DNA from: Clavaria fumosa
Taxonomy: Eukaryota > Basidiomycota > Agaricomycetes > Agaricales > Clavariaceae
Direction of reading: 5' to 3'
NCBI GenBank assembly: GCA_951802425.1
Contig: OX637801.1
Span: 124,001-188,000 of the forward strand
Length of the DNA: 64,000 nt
The stretch's first letter is position 1. Each line of letters opens with the position of its first letter. This document shows, in pieces, positions 20,930-32,823 of this stretch. The notes beneath the pieces are model-generated. The model saw nothing but the letters and a program-made list of their open reading frames with translations. It was not told the DNA's origin and did no database searches. Position numbers and translations under genes: made by a program.

Positions 20930-22564
20930 TGTGTCTCTTCTCCAAAACCCTGCTCCTGGGTGGGAGCCGGCGGGAGCTGTTGTTGTTGTTGCTGGGCCTG
21001 TGGGGGACCAGCCATCTGCCTCTCTCTCTTGTAGATCGCGAGCCTGTCGCGAAGCAGCACGAGTTCGTTCTCATATTCTTCCACCTCTACTGGGCCAGGG
21101 ACCATCGCGCGAACCTGTGGCCTCAGGACATAGGGTCACAAGTCCAGGAGGTGGCAGTTTCGGGTGATGTGACCTACCTGGCCACAGCAGAAGCATCGAC
21201 GTTCAGCCGCAGGGGTCCGCGTCTGGTCCACGATCATCCTGTCACCGGCACCAGCAGGACGGGGCATGATCTGAGGAGCAGGGGCACGTTGCTGCTGCTG
21301 CAGAACAGAGGGGAAGCGAGGCGCGGGTCACGGCGGGTTCGGGTTCGGGTAGTGCAGAGGCATAGGGAGTGGTTGCGACTGCTGGAACTGGGTAGGGGCG
21401 GGGCGGCTGGCGTTTTGCTCGCGTATGATGGCGTCGAGCCTCCTCTGTTGGGCATCCAATGTTTCGACCAGTTGCTTCCACTGGGCGTAGGTGACTGGCA
21501 TGGGGTTGACATTGTAGACCCGCATAGTCAGCCTCTGGTTGAGGTTCGTTTCCAGCCAGTGGATTAATACGTCCAAGTTGTCGACCGGGTCCAACTCTGC
21601 CTTGCGCATCAGCGTCTCGAATAGTGCGAAGAACTCTGCGGCTTCCAGCGCTCCCTGTTTCAACTTCGCTATGTTGTTCAGGGCAGTCGCGATAATGTTT
21701 GGGTCGTCGAAGGCCCTCCGCAAGTCTACAACAAAATCCTCCCACGTTCCGGCTGCTCCAGCATTCAGAATCTCGTCTGCTCTCATGTTTGCCCACTCCG
21801 CGGCAAACCCTTCTCCTGTAATCTTACTCAACACATACAGAATCTTGTTCAAGTCAATGGTGTAAAGCCCCTGGTTCCCCAGGAACTGTAGTCGGAGGGA
21901 CCTGAGGAAGGTCCAGAAATTCTTCTTGTTGCTGTCAAAGGGAGCGACGGCTAGGTCCAGCCTCAGCATTGGGGCTGTGGGGACGGCATCTGCCATTTCG
22001 AGTGCGGGCGAGGGTTCTGGCGGCGATGGACTCGCGGGTTGGGGTCGCGGTTCCAGCTCTGGAGTCGCAGGTGACTGTGGTAGTGGTGGTGGTGACGGTG
22101 CTTGCCGGGCTAGGCGCTTGTCTAAACTCGCGAAGTCTACGGGGGGCTCAGTATGAACTGGTGGTGCTGGGGGGGATGGGGTTGATGGGATGACAGATGA
22201 AGGCGAGGGGTCAGTACTCGTGGATGAGGAATTGTTCGATTCCGATGAGACTAAGCTCTGTCTGGATTGCCATGGAAACATGCATGGGTTCGTTCGTCGA
22301 CTCGTTGTTGTTGCTGTTTACATAGTCCTCGAGGTCGTCAAGGTTAATGTCGATGGTACTGTGTGCGGGCGGTCTTGTGCCTGAGGTCGTGGAATCTGGT
22401 AGGGCGGCTCTCAGTGCCTCTCTCAATCTCTCTTCTTGTCGGCTTTGTTCCTGTGCGTACAACCTCGCAAAATAAGGAGCAAGTTGTCTCTCCTCCTCAA
22501 TAATCCACAGTTCGAAAGGGCGCAGCTCTCGCAGTCTCAGTACCGCAGTTTCTGTCTCCGACAC
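20930..22564 (-). pseudogene. Gypsy A gag
   Basis: The capsid-type region contains FDSNKKNFWTFLRSLRLQFL, WANMRADEIL, LKQGALEAAEFFALFETLM and a Gln/Arg-rich linker. A CCHC zinc knuckle (CFCCGQVGHITRNC) lies at about 21200. The N-terminal part is in a different frame from the capsid (overlap near 22211-22281), and stops follow NPNPP (about 21328) and HLLDL (about 21140). Element B shares the latter stops, so they predate the duplication of the pair. Confidence 0.82.
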
Positions 22565-22817
22565 GTCGGATTCCGTCAGGGTGTCGGGGTAGAATTCTGT
22601 TCTTACGCGGGTGTCAAAGTATCAGGCCCAATATTTGTCCTCACCAAAATCTAGGACTGTAGTGAGCCACTCGTCCGTTATGTCTTTGTTACACGTCGGA
22701 TACGCCAGGATGGTTCTCTCGTCATTCTGTTGCACATGACGGGCAGGGGGTAAGGAGAAAGCTAGGCCAACCGGGGGTTGACAGGGTCGAGGTAGCAAGG
22801 GGTAGACATTGAAATTG
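22565..22817 (-). other. Gypsy A 5' leader
   Basis: Region between the 5' LTR and recognisable gag. It would hold the primer-binding site directly after the LTR; I could not match it to a tRNA 3' end by eye. Confidence 0.4.
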
Positions 22818-23399
22818 TGTCAGTCCAGGTCCCTCACAGAAGCGAGAAGGGGAAAGAAGCTCGATTTCAACGTAGGGAACTACACACATTACAAGGGTAC
22901 TATATATATTGGGGAAGGGGGGCTGTGTAGGGAATGAGTCATATGAAGGGGAATGAGGCTACATGCTCTGAGTCGCGCAGCATAGGGGAGGTAACATAAG
23001 GCAAAGGGGATACCAAGTATGGAAGGTAGCGGCGAGGCACGAATAAGGGGAGGATGACAGAAGGAATGCTTGGTGCGGTCTTGGCTGCCCGAGGGGAGAC
23101 CTCAATTAGTCTTGTTTAGGTTAGATTGATTGATGGGGGACGTCAGAGGCATTATTGCTGATCCGCCTCCATCACGAATTGCAAAGCGTGGGAAGTCGCA
23201 AGGAACGTGGGTGTGGGGCACGTGATGGGCACTTATCGCTGGCCTGTAGGCGCCTGGGGGAGTCACAAGAGTGGAGTTAGGGTCATGGACGGGTGCCTAC
23301 GGTCGTGGTCGATCACGTGGCTCCGTGCCCGTTCCTTGTCGCGAGTTCCTAGTGCGCTATGGAGTTCAGTGAGGGTGGCTTACATAATGGATCCTGACA
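22818..23399 (-). repeat. Gypsy A upstream (5') LTR
   Basis: 582 bp, TGTCAG...CTGACA ends, few differences from the other two LTRs of this family. This end faces element B across a 188-bp spacer. Confidence 0.85.
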
Positions 23400-23587
23400 C
23401 GTGTCTCTGCAGAGGCATTCGGGCTCGTGAAGTATTTTCATATATTGTGATGCTATCTTATGACAGGCACACAGTACAGCATTGATGGCAGAGGATAGTC
23501 ATTTAGAGAAGTTCAATCAGAGTAGCTGGTAACAAGGCAATGTGAGAGCCAGTGTCATCTAGGCCTTTATGTTGGCCCTGATTGAAA
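23400..23587. other. Spacer at the centre of the A/B inverted pair
   Basis: Contains a weak match to the MITE-like repeat (tcatctaggcctttatgtt at about 23560). No gene. Element B starts abruptly inside gag at its right edge. Confidence 0.4.
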
Positions 23588-24315
23588 CAGGGAGCGCTGG
23601 AAGCCGCAGAGTTCTTCGCACTATTCGAGACGCTGATGCGCAAGGCAGAGTTGGACCCGGTCGACAACTTGGACGTATTAATCCACTGGCTGGAAACGAA
23701 CCTCAACCAGAGGCTGACTATGCGGGTCTACAATGTCAACCCCATGCCAGTCACCTACGCCCAGTGGAAGCAACTGGTCGAAACATTGGATGCCCAACAG
23801 AGGAGGCTCGACGCCATCATACGCGAGCAAAACGCCAGCCGCCCCGCCCCTACCCAGTTCCAGCAGTCGCAACCACTCCCTACGCCTCTGCACTACCCGA
23901 ACCCGAACCCGCCGTGACCCGCGCCTCGCTTCCCCTCTGTTCTGCAGCAGCAGCAACGTGCCCCTGCTCCTCAGATCATGCCCCGTCCTGCTGGTGCCGG
24001 TGACAGGATGATCGTGGACCAGACGCGGACCCCTGCGGCTGAACGTCGATGCTTCTGCTGTGGCCAGGTAGGTCACATCACCCGAAACTGCCACCTCCTG
24101 GACTTGTGACCCTATGTCCTGAGGCCACAGGTTCGCGCAATGGTCCCTGGCCCAGTAGAGGTGGAAGAATATGAGAACGAACTCGTGCTGCTTCGCGACA
24201 GGCTCGCGATCTACAAGAGAGAGAGGCAGATGGCTGGTCCCCCACAGGCCCAGCAACAACAACAACAGCTCCCGCCGGCTCCCACCCAGGAGCAGGGTTT
24301 TGGAGAAGAGACACA
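23588..24315 (+). pseudogene. Gypsy B gag fragment
   Basis: Starts within the capsid region at the point matching A's LKQGALEAAEFF and contains the same CCHC knuckle (about 24052-24093) and the same in-frame stops as A. The N-terminal half of gag is missing. Confidence 0.8.
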
Positions 24316-25847
24316 GTGAGTCCGAGCTCACATCTCTGTAACAGTACAAGCAATGTTCCCGCCCCCGCCCCTGTACCCATAGCAAGTATACCCAAATACA
24401 CGATCTTGCAATGGAGACATGCTCGGAGCGTGAATGAACTTGAGGACAACAGAACAGCAAAAGTCACGGAGGAGAAACCAAAGAGACAGAAGAGAGAGTT
24501 GACCCTACCGGCACACTTTGAAACTCTAACCACGGCTGAATGGGGAGGTGTTAAGTTCCTGATCGATTCAGGGTGTACTAATTGCTTCATGGACCTGGCC
24601 TGGTGCAAGGAACTAGGACTGGAACCTGTCCCACTACAGAACCTGATCAAAGTGTACAATGTGGATGGATCAGCAAACAAGAGTGGACCCATCCACTATG
24701 GCATCGACCTCCTGTTAACAATAGGAGACCACCAAGAGTGGATACACTTCTTACTTGGAACGGCCAAGTCGCACAAGATCATCTTGGGACATGACTGGCT
24801 GTCCAAACACAACCCCGAGATTGATTGGCCACTAGGCAAGGTCTCCTTCAAGCGCTGCCCCAGGAGTTGTCACTTTGACCCACACCTCGCAAGTCCTTGG
24901 GCCTATCCTAAAGGCAGTATATGGGACAATGCGCTACAAACGACTATGGACATTCGCTTTTCGGACTCTGGAGATATGCCCAACTGGCCGTCACTATACC
25001 CAACAGTCTTTAGTGAGGTGAAGTGGGATGAGTTGCCCAAACCGCGACCTGATTTTGACATCAAGATCGAGTTCCACAAGGACCTAGGTCACTTATCCTC
25101 CAAGCTGTACTCGTTGACCAGGGAGGAAACAGCAGAAATGAACAGGTGGATCGACGAGCAGCTGGCTTCAGGAAGGATAAGGCCCTCCAAATCCCCCTAC
25201 GCCAGCCCGTTCTTTTTCAAGCGAGAAAAGGACAAGCTCCGGCCCATCATTGATTACTCATGCCTCAACTCGTTTTTGATTAAAGACAAGTTCCCATTGC
25301 CACGCATCCGCGACTTTGTAGACAGACTGCGTGGAGCAAGGATCTTTTCCAAGATTGATGCAAAGGGAGGGTTTCCATCGATGAGGTTGTGGGAAGGACA
25401 CCAGGAGAGATGTGCCTTCTTGACGTCGCAAGGTTTGTTCGAACCCACGGTAATGTGGTTTGGGCTCCAGAATGCTCCTGCGACCTTTCAGAGATTTATG
25501 AACCATATTCTGAGAGAAGAAATTGCCGGCGGACACGTACTCGCGTATATCGATGGCGTCATTATCTTTGTGGACGACCTCGCGACCCACCATTACTGGA
25601 TGGACCAAGTCCTGCAGAGGTTCCGCAACAATGGACTGTGCCTCCGACTGAGCAAGTGTGAGTTTGAGAAGGCTGAGGTATTCTACCTTGGGCTCAGGCT
25701 CTCGCACAATCGACTCGAGCACGACCCGGCCAAGGCGGAAGCAATCTGAAACTGGCCAGAGCCCCAAAATATCAAGGAACTCCAACGTTTCCTGGGAATG
25801 GTCAACCACCTGTGGAGGTTTATCCCCAACCTGTCCTCGCGAGCCAA
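24316..25847 (+). pseudogene. Gypsy B pol, 5' part
   Basis: Protease (FLIDSGCTNCFM) and RT up to the thumb region. The catalytic box is YIDGVIIF, as in A. A TGA at 25747 replaces the arginine codon seen in A. The frame ends at the nested insertion. Confidence 0.85.
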
Positions 25848-28800
25848 TGTTAGGATAATGCATGCCTGTTGTACCTTACCATATGTAGTGCTGTTCTATG
25901 TTTGAAATTATGCTGGTATGCATCTCATTAGTCTACAGACTTACTGCTCTACTCTACATGTGCCTTCTGTACCAATATCCATGAAAACCATTTGTTTTTG
26001 GTTTGCTGTCTAAAGTAAAAGTATAGGAAATTTATCCTCAAAAGAAGATCAGGCTCTAGAGCAAGAACCAAGAACCACACAAAGATGTGGTTAATACCGT
26101 TGAATTCCCATTCTTTGATAACCCTCAATTCCAAATTTACGAAAGGAAACAACAGTTATTCATTCTTTAAATTAGATAATACTATTCTAGTTGCCTCTTC
26201 TAAGTAAAGGATAAATAGCGACAGGATGGCAAGAAAATGGAGGAATCTGAAGAGACGGAAGTGTAGGGAGGGTATGTAGAGTCATACCTGTAGATTTACG
26301 AGAGGAGCGAAGCATTTGCGAGTTCGCTACAAGGTCGCGAACTCGCCAGCATGGGCTGGCAGCACTTTGGTGTTGTGGGGTAGCCCGATCGAGAACAGGG
26401 TCGGCTGGATTCCCACAAAGGCAGGGGCAGTGATCGGCGCTGATGGCCGACACTGCCGCATTGCCAAATATGGAGTACTCCTCCTTGTGAGCAGGCTGCA
26501 TGCTCGCGACCTTTGTGCGCAGTCCCTCGGCCCTTCCCTCATCTCCCATTGTACTAGGGTGGTACTAGTATATATTTGGCATGGAATAGGGTTGAAACAT
26601 ATACTAAATAGGGCTAATACACTTAGTTAGGATTAGTCTGGGGGAGATAAGAGGAAACAAAGGGAATAAAGATGAAGGGATGACGCGATCGAGACGGGAA
26701 ACACTGCGGGGCATCGCAGGAGTGATCGGGGACGGCTGTGGGGTCCTCCCCTACAATCCCCGACGATCACAAACAGAGAAATGTCTCATAATGAGTCATT
26801 ATGATTATTTTTAGAATAATCTGAAACTTCGAAATGAAATATCTCAATAGGGAAATGAGATAAAATTATGATCTAACTGTTACGTGCATGCTCGGAGGGT
26901 CGGGGTGAAGTCCGGTCAGAGTTCGGAGTTTGGGTCCGGGGTGTCCGGGATGTCCGGGTGTGGGCTTCGGGGTTCAGATGGGACTTTGGCGAACGTATTG
27001 AAATGACGCCCTTACTGAGTCCTGGGTGTCCCATATTTCGGAGTTGCGGGAGTTCGGGATCTTGGGTCCGGTGCTCGGGTGAGTCATCCGGATTGGACTT
27101 GAGACGAGGGACGGACAGGAGGGTGGAGATGGAGTTCGGACGTAGTTCGGATTTAGTGAGTGAATAAGTAGAGAAGACGGAGGCCGGAGTTCCGGAGTTC
27201 GGAGACGGTTTCCGGAGGTAGGACAGATTGTGCAGGTTGTCGGGGATGGATTGGGAGATGGTCCGGAGTTGGTCCGGAGATGGTCAGGGGTCAGTCAGGA
27301 ATTAGCACAACTGACGTAGGAGACAGAGGACGAGGGTCGGATTAGACATGATACAAATTACAAGGTGGTGGGCCGAAAGGACGGAGGTGCGGAGATAGAC
27401 AGAGGGATGGAGGGATGGAAGTGCAAGGGAGTTCGGGGGTATACGGGAGGGGTGTACATGGGTATACGAGGGCGGTATCCGGACTGCCGACTACTCTAGG
27501 AAGTAGTCGAGTATATATACTACAAGTCCGGGGCGTTTCCAGCAACCCGGAGTTTTGACGGTAGCTACGGAGAATGTCCCGGAGATACGTTGCAGGACTT
27601 ACTACAGGACAATGGAATAACAACGGGGATCAGTTTCCTGATCCTGGAGTTAGACTGCTACCATCAGGATGGTAACTACATAGCCTAGCAACAGCACGGA
27701 TTGTCCGGTTTCCACGCTTGGAGTTCATTGCTGGTGGAGTAACCACGGACGTCGGTTCACAACTGTTGGGAAGTTGGATTCGGAAATCGGAGATCGGGAT
27801 CGGGGATCAGGATCGGGATCAGGACAGCCTCTTGGGGAACTATCCCCAGATGTGGGTTTGGTGCCTGCCCCACATGTGGGGCAGGTACCCTCAGATGCTG
27901 AGGCACCAGAGCGGGAGTTCGGAGGTCCGGGTCCGGAGATCGGAGGTCGGATCCGGAGATCGGAGGATTGGAAGTCGGGGGCTGGAGATAGCAAGTCCGG
28001 GACCGGAGATCGTGTTTCCGGTCCGGACAGGAAGGGAGCGGCACGGATGTGACACTAACCTAATATGTAAACCCACTGAATTCTCCTTATTTTAGAATAC
28101 TTAAACGGTAGTTTTGGTATACTATTTAAGGAGCTATGCTGTATACATCCAAATGTAGTAGATAGACGAAATTGAGTATAAATAGCTGCCAGAACTTCGC
28201 GTTCCAGGCACCATTAAGTACCCACATATTGTCTGAACCATCCCTGAAAGGGACTAAGTCTAAGTCTAGCCCAGTAAGGAGCTAAGGACATATTTAGTTA
28301 AACTAAGGATTTAATCTAGTTAAACTAAATACGGTAATTACTGACTAAGGACCCTGTCTGGTCAGATGATTTTAATATCCAGAGATACTCATGCTTCGGG
28401 ACTGCCGTCCTGCGCCGGCTCCCCTCGGCATGGTAAGTATTGAGCGACTTATGAATATTTTAGTTTGGTGTGCAAGGTGTTATACTGTACATAGTGCTAC
28501 TGTATTCATGAGAGTAAGTAAGGGAATATCTAGAGAACCACTGAGAGTTAAGCAAAGGTTTGCAGAGGTGAAATGGTCTAGACGATCAGGGGAGTCTCTG
28601 AGACCCTTTGACGTGTTTCTCCTTTGCCTGGTTAATTAGCTATTCACTATTCTTTTTATGACCTATTTACACTAACTTGGCTTAAGTGGGTGATATCTAT
28701 GGACTGGTCAGCTATTGAGCCATGGTACCAACCTGTGGACTACCACTAGGTTGGGGTGGACTCATGGGGGTCAGTAGCTAAGGCCATAGGTTATCAACAC

Positions 28801-29002
28801 TTAGGTTACTGAAATGATAATATCAGCCCAAAGCAGTACCTTGCTGAATTGACTAGTTATAGTGCATTTGGCAGGAAGGTGTGGAACTGAGTAACCTACT
28901 AGTCCTGTAGGTTAGACTATGAATAGATTGGGGAGGGGTTTGAGTCAGTCTGACTCCTGGCTGCTCAATTCTATTTATAGACAGTACCGGATCCATAACA
29001 GC
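25848..29002 (+). mobile_element. 3,155-bp nested insertion, TG...CA ends, GCCAA target duplication
   Basis: GCCAA occurs at 25843-25847 and 29003-29007, and the inserted DNA starts TGTTAGG and ends CATAACA (TGTTA/TAACA). Removing it restores the Gypsy pol sequence seen in A. The 5-bp duplication and TG/CA ends are those of an LTR retrotransposon, yet I see no internal repeated LTR boundary and no pol. It may be a very long solo LTR or a non-autonomous (LARD-like) element. A promoter-like gagtataaatagc lies near 28174. The segment 26900-28050 is dense in tccgga/ggagttcgg words. Confidence 0.75.
27864..27885. repeat. 22-bp perfect palindrome
   Basis: The half-site cctgccccaca reads identically on the other strand across the centre at catg. 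It lies inside the nested insertion. Confidence 0.7.
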
Positions 29003-29007
29003 CAAGC

Positions 29008-31007
29008 CCCTGTTTAAGCTCACCGGTAATGTCCCCTGGTGCTGGCAGAGCGAACAGGTCGCGGCCTTCCTGGATGTGAAAGGAGTGCTCGTTTCAGCCC
29101 CGGTCCTCACCCTACCCCAGGATATGGGTAGGTGGAAGGTAGAAACAGATGCAAGTAATCTCGCGATGGGTGGAGTCCTTTCCCAGCAGCAGCCCAACGG
29201 GACCTGGAGACCAGTTGACTACATCTCTGAGGCCCTCACGGCGGCCGAAAAGAACTACGACGTCTATGACAAGGAGCTCCTCGCAGTTATCAGAGCATTG
29301 AGAGAGTGGAGAGCATATCTCATAGGAGTGGATGAAACCTTCGAGATATGGACCGACCATGCAAACTTGCAATACTTCAGAAAGCCCCAAAAACTGAAGC
29401 CACGGCAAATATGCTGGTACAGAGAACTCCAGAGTTTCGACTTCGCAATCAAGTATCGGACCGGTAAGAGCAACACCAAAGCCGATACCCTCTCGCAAAG
29501 GCCCGACTATGGAGAGGCAGCTGAAGAAGATGCTCCCGTCCAGATGCTCCCCCCTGACATGGACGTACACACCAGCTTCACATCTGAAATGGAGACGCTC
29601 CTCCAGAAAAAGAGCGCGGAACACATCACTAAGCCCGTGGAAATCGACAACAGCTGGACGCGAGACTGCCTGGGATTGTGTTGGAGAAGCAACACTGTGT
29701 GGATACCCCTGGCCATCCGCAAGGTGGTACTCAACTATGAACATGACCTTCCCATCGCGGGACACCCTGGGATTAAGAAGATGAAAGCCGTGATGCTCAA
29801 AGCCTACTGGTGGCCCGAGATGGTAAAGGATGTGGAGAAGTACGTGTCTGGATGCGAAGGCTGTCAGAGAACCAAGCCCGACTGAACCAAACGTGCCGCG
29901 CCCCTACACCCACACCCAGTCCCGAGCAGTCCATGGTGGGCGATCAGCTGGGACATAGTAGGCCCGTTGCCACAGTCCCGTGGTTTTGACTCTATCCTCG
30001 TAATCGTCGATAAATACACCAAACGCACCCTCATTGAGGCGATTGGATTTGACTTGACGAGCCTGGGAGCTGCAAGAATTCTACAAGACCGAGTATTCTG
30101 GAACCATGGGATCCCTCAGAAGATTGTCAGTGACCGTGGCCCGCAATTCATCTCGTGATTCATGAAGGAATTCTACCAAATGATTGGGATAAAGGCCAAC
30201 CCAAGCACCGCCTTCCACCCCCAAACTGATGGACAAACAGAACGGGTGAATCAAGAGATTGAAACCTACCTGCGGGAGTACGTCGATCATCTCCAGGATG
30301 ATTGGGCAGAATGGCTGAGCACTGCGGAATTCACACTTAATAATCGGGAGCACTCCGCGACTGGCTACATGCCCTTCTTCCTGGACTATGGCCGACACCC
30401 CTGGAATGGAGGTATACACCCACGGACGGAGGTGAACCCAGCTGCTGATGAATGGATGGCAAAGTTAGAGGAGTCGCGGCAAGCTGCCAAAGAAGCCATG
30501 GAAAAAGCTGCACTAGCGATGAAGAGGAGCTACGACAGTCGAAAGCAACCCCGCCACGAGTATGAGAAGGGCAACCTTGTATGGTTAGACACGTGTAACC
30601 TGAAGATGGACCACCCGAACAAGAAACTCAACAACAAACGCGCCGGGCCTTTTGCTATTGTGGAAAAGGTGGGACCTGCTGGATACCGTCTCAAACTGCC
30701 CCCAGCCTGGCATATCCACGATGTGTTTAACGAGTCCCTCCTTACCCCGTTCGTCCCCCCTTCCTTTGCCTCCCAAGCCCAACCTCCCCCACCTCCTCCG
30801 ACCATCGACAATGACCACTTGGAGTATGAAGTTGAAGAGATCCTGGACGTGAAGAAAGTAGGAAGGGGAGTGAAGTACTTGGTGAAATGGCTAGGCTACC
30901 CCATCGAAGAGAACACCTGGGAACCCTGCCAGAACCTTACCAATGTCGCGATCCTTCTCCGCGACTTTTTCCTCAAACACCCGGACAAAGCGCGACTAGC
31001 CGGTTGA
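29008..31007 (+). pseudogene. Gypsy B pol, 3' part: RNase H, integrase, chromodomain
   Basis: Continues pol after the insertion: RNase H (ETDASNLAMGG), integrase zinc finger, core (SDRGPQF, HPQTDGQTERVNQ) and chromodomain (YLVKWLGYPIEENTWEP). Stops at about 29883 and 30157 interrupt a frame that is otherwise colinear with A; B lacks A's 44-bp duplication. The polypurine tract is at about 31019-31033. Confidence 0.88.
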
Positions 31008-31033
31008 GACGCCCAGCCTTGAGGAGGGGGCCA

Positions 31034-31615
31034 TGTCAGGATCCATTACGTAAGCCACCCTCACTGAACTCCATAGCGCGCTAGGAACTCATGACAAGGA
31101 ACGGGCACGGAGCCACGTGATCGACCGCAACCGTAGGTGCCCGTCCATGACCCTAACTCCACTCTTGCAACTCCCCCAGGTGCCTACAGGCCAGCGATAA
31201 GCGCCCATCACGTGCCCCATGCCCACGTTCCTTGCGACTTCCCACGCTTTGCAATTCGTGATGGAGGCAGATCAGCAATAATGCCTCTGACGTCCCCCAT
31301 CAATCAATCTAACCTAAACGAGACTAATTGAGGTCTCCCCTCAGGCAGCCAAGACCGCACCAAGCATTCCATCTGTCATCCTCCCCTTATTCGTGCCTCG
31401 CCGCTACCTTCCATACTTGGTATCCCCTTTGCCTTATGTTACCTCCCCTATGCTGCATGACTCAGAGCGCGCAGCCTCGTTCCCCTTCCTATGACTCATT
31501 CCCTACACAGCCCCCCTTCCCCAATATATATAGTACCCTTGTAATGTGTGTAGTTCCCTATGTTGAAATCAAGCTTCTTTCCCCTTCTCGCTTCTGTGAG
31601 GGCCCTGGACTGACA
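31034..31615 (+). repeat. Gypsy B 3' LTR
   Basis: 582 bp, TGTCAGGATCC...GGACTGACA. It matches both LTRs of element A in reverse complement and is followed directly by a LINE fragment. Confidence 0.85.
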
Positions 31616-31619
31616 ACAC

Positions 31620-31957
31620 AATCCCAACAACTCCAGCGATGAGATACATAGACCATATATTCCATAATTGCCGAGCATATGATGAACACCGACACATACT
31701 ATCGGAAGTGCATTGCAACCACTCTCCGCCGATCCCGCTCAGTGGTACCAAAGGACTACTCGCCATCACGAAATTCTTACGAATCTCCAGAGTATTCACC
31801 TCAACCGGAGATCCCCTCAAACCCCCTATCCCACCAGAACTACCTGGCCTTAACCTCTTCGATACTGCATCATACCCAACAAACCTGCCTGACCCACACT
31901 AAATGACAGCAATATAACCTACAAACCCATGCCACATACCTCTGTCCCCAATTCCCT
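31620..31957 (+). mobile_element. LINE 3' fragment
   Basis: The frame reads HIFHNCRAYDEHRHIL, then LLAITKFLRISRVFTSTGD and ends after LPDPH. This is the C-terminus of the same LINE family as at 0.8-1.2 kb, including the Cys/His residues typical of the C-terminal part of Tad-like proteins. The UTR is cut at about 31957, before the usual 3' end. Confidence 0.7.
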
Positions 31958-32153
31958 TGCTTGTCAAGGGTTCTATCAGGCCTTAATTCAACTACCCCTG
32001 TCCGACGGAACAAATATTGATAAATAACATTTACTGTTTCATGTATTACTATTACTGTACTGTAAATGTAAATTGGTATTTCGTTTTCTCACAGATAGTG
32101 ATACCTCGTCAAAAGTCATCACATGACTCAGATAATCTTCGCGTAACTCTCAG

Positions 32154-32341
32154 TCTTGGCTCTGTTCTCAGGCCAGGTGGGAAGAAACTTAGGTAATAAG
32201 ATTGAGAAGGGACTTAGGTAATGAGATGTGGGCGAAGCAATGGTAAACTAGAGGCTAGTTACGGGCAAGCTGGGGACGGACAAATCAATAGGACTTGTCC
32301 GGGCCCAGACTGGGTGTGCCGGGGGAGCGACAGGACCGCCC
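32154..32341 (-). repeat. Ngaro split direct repeat B2
   Basis: 188 bp beginning tcttggctctgttctcagg and ending ccgccc. It matches 32636-32823. Confidence 0.8.
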
Positions 32342-32395
32342 CGAAGCATGAAGCCACTAGCCACCAAGCCAAAAAACCAGGGAGTGGAGGGTGGG

Positions 32396-32635
32396 TAACG
32401 CGAAATGATGTAAGGAGCGAGTGTGGAGGATGTGGGTGAGTGATGAGCCTCGGGAAATGGATGAGAGCGACACTTAAATAGGTGCAGAGGGGGAATATGA
32501 TGTCACCTGAGTAAGTTGAGAGGCATTGAGATGTGATGGATCGCGGGCAGCAAACATGGTTGCACGTGACTGATGAGGCCTTTCGTTGGCCAAGACATTG
32601 TCTTCTTGTCACATTCTTGTGACCGAACCCTCCCA
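32396..32635 (-). repeat. Ngaro split direct repeat A2
   Basis: 240 bp beginning taacgcgaaatgatgtaagg and ending gaaccctccca. It matches 37613-37852 with very few differences. A gtcac/gtgac stem lies near its end. Confidence 0.8.
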
Positions 32636-32823
32636 TCTTGGCTCTGTTCTCAGGCCAGGTGGGAAGAAGCTTAGGTAATAAGATTGAGAAGGGACTTAGG
32701 TAATGAGATGTGGGCGAAGCAATGGTAAACTAGAGGCTAGTTACGGGCAAGCTGGGGACGGACAAATCAATAGGACTTGTCCGGGCCCAGACTGGGTGTG
32801 CCGGGGGAGCGACAGGACCGCCC
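32636..32823 (-). repeat. Ngaro split direct repeat B1
   Basis: 188 bp, directly abutting A2 without spacer. It overlaps the 3' end of the recombinase frame. Confidence 0.8.

Larger units (their letters stand above)
16742..23399 (-). mobile_element. Ty3/Gypsy chromovirus A (full structure, inactive)
   Basis: Two LTRs of about 581-582 bp (16742-17322 and 22818-23399) bracket gag and pol on the minus strand. LTR ends are TGTCAG...CTGACA. A purine-rich tract (gaggagggggcca) precedes the downstream LTR. Flanks are atcag and cgtgt, so there is no target duplication, suggesting rearrangement after insertion. The frames are broken in gag and in pol. Element B (23588-31615) is nearly identical and lies in opposite orientation. 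Confidence 0.88.
23588..31615 (+). mobile_element. Ty3/Gypsy chromovirus B (5'-truncated, with nested insertion)
   Basis: Begins mid-gag (LKQGALEAAEFF) with no 5' LTR, continues through pol and ends in an LTR at 31034-31615. The sequence is nearly identical to element A. Pol is split at 25847/29003 by a 3,155-bp insertion with GCCAA target duplications. Stops occur at 25747-25749 (CGA to TGA compared with A), near 29883 and near 30157. Inactive. Confidence 0.88.

Noticed and set aside
19655..21865. Plus-strand frames opposite Gypsy A gag/pol, and the corresponding minus-strand frames opposite Gypsy B.
   Set aside because: Mirror-image shadows of gag/pol; the same antisense frames appear in both elements because the elements are near-identical.
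16742..23399. Gypsy A as a simple, intact insertion.
   Set aside because: Flanking pentamers differ (atcag and cgtgt), pol is frameshifted and the RT box is mutated.
27720..28095. Overlapping frames around ggagatcgg repeats on both strands.
   Set aside because: No conserved motif; the sequence is repetitive and all frames are open by composition.
32154..32635. Small independent MITE made of the 188- and 240-bp blocks.
   Set aside because: The blocks are B2 and A2 of the Ngaro split direct repeats; the order with A1 and B1 explains them better.
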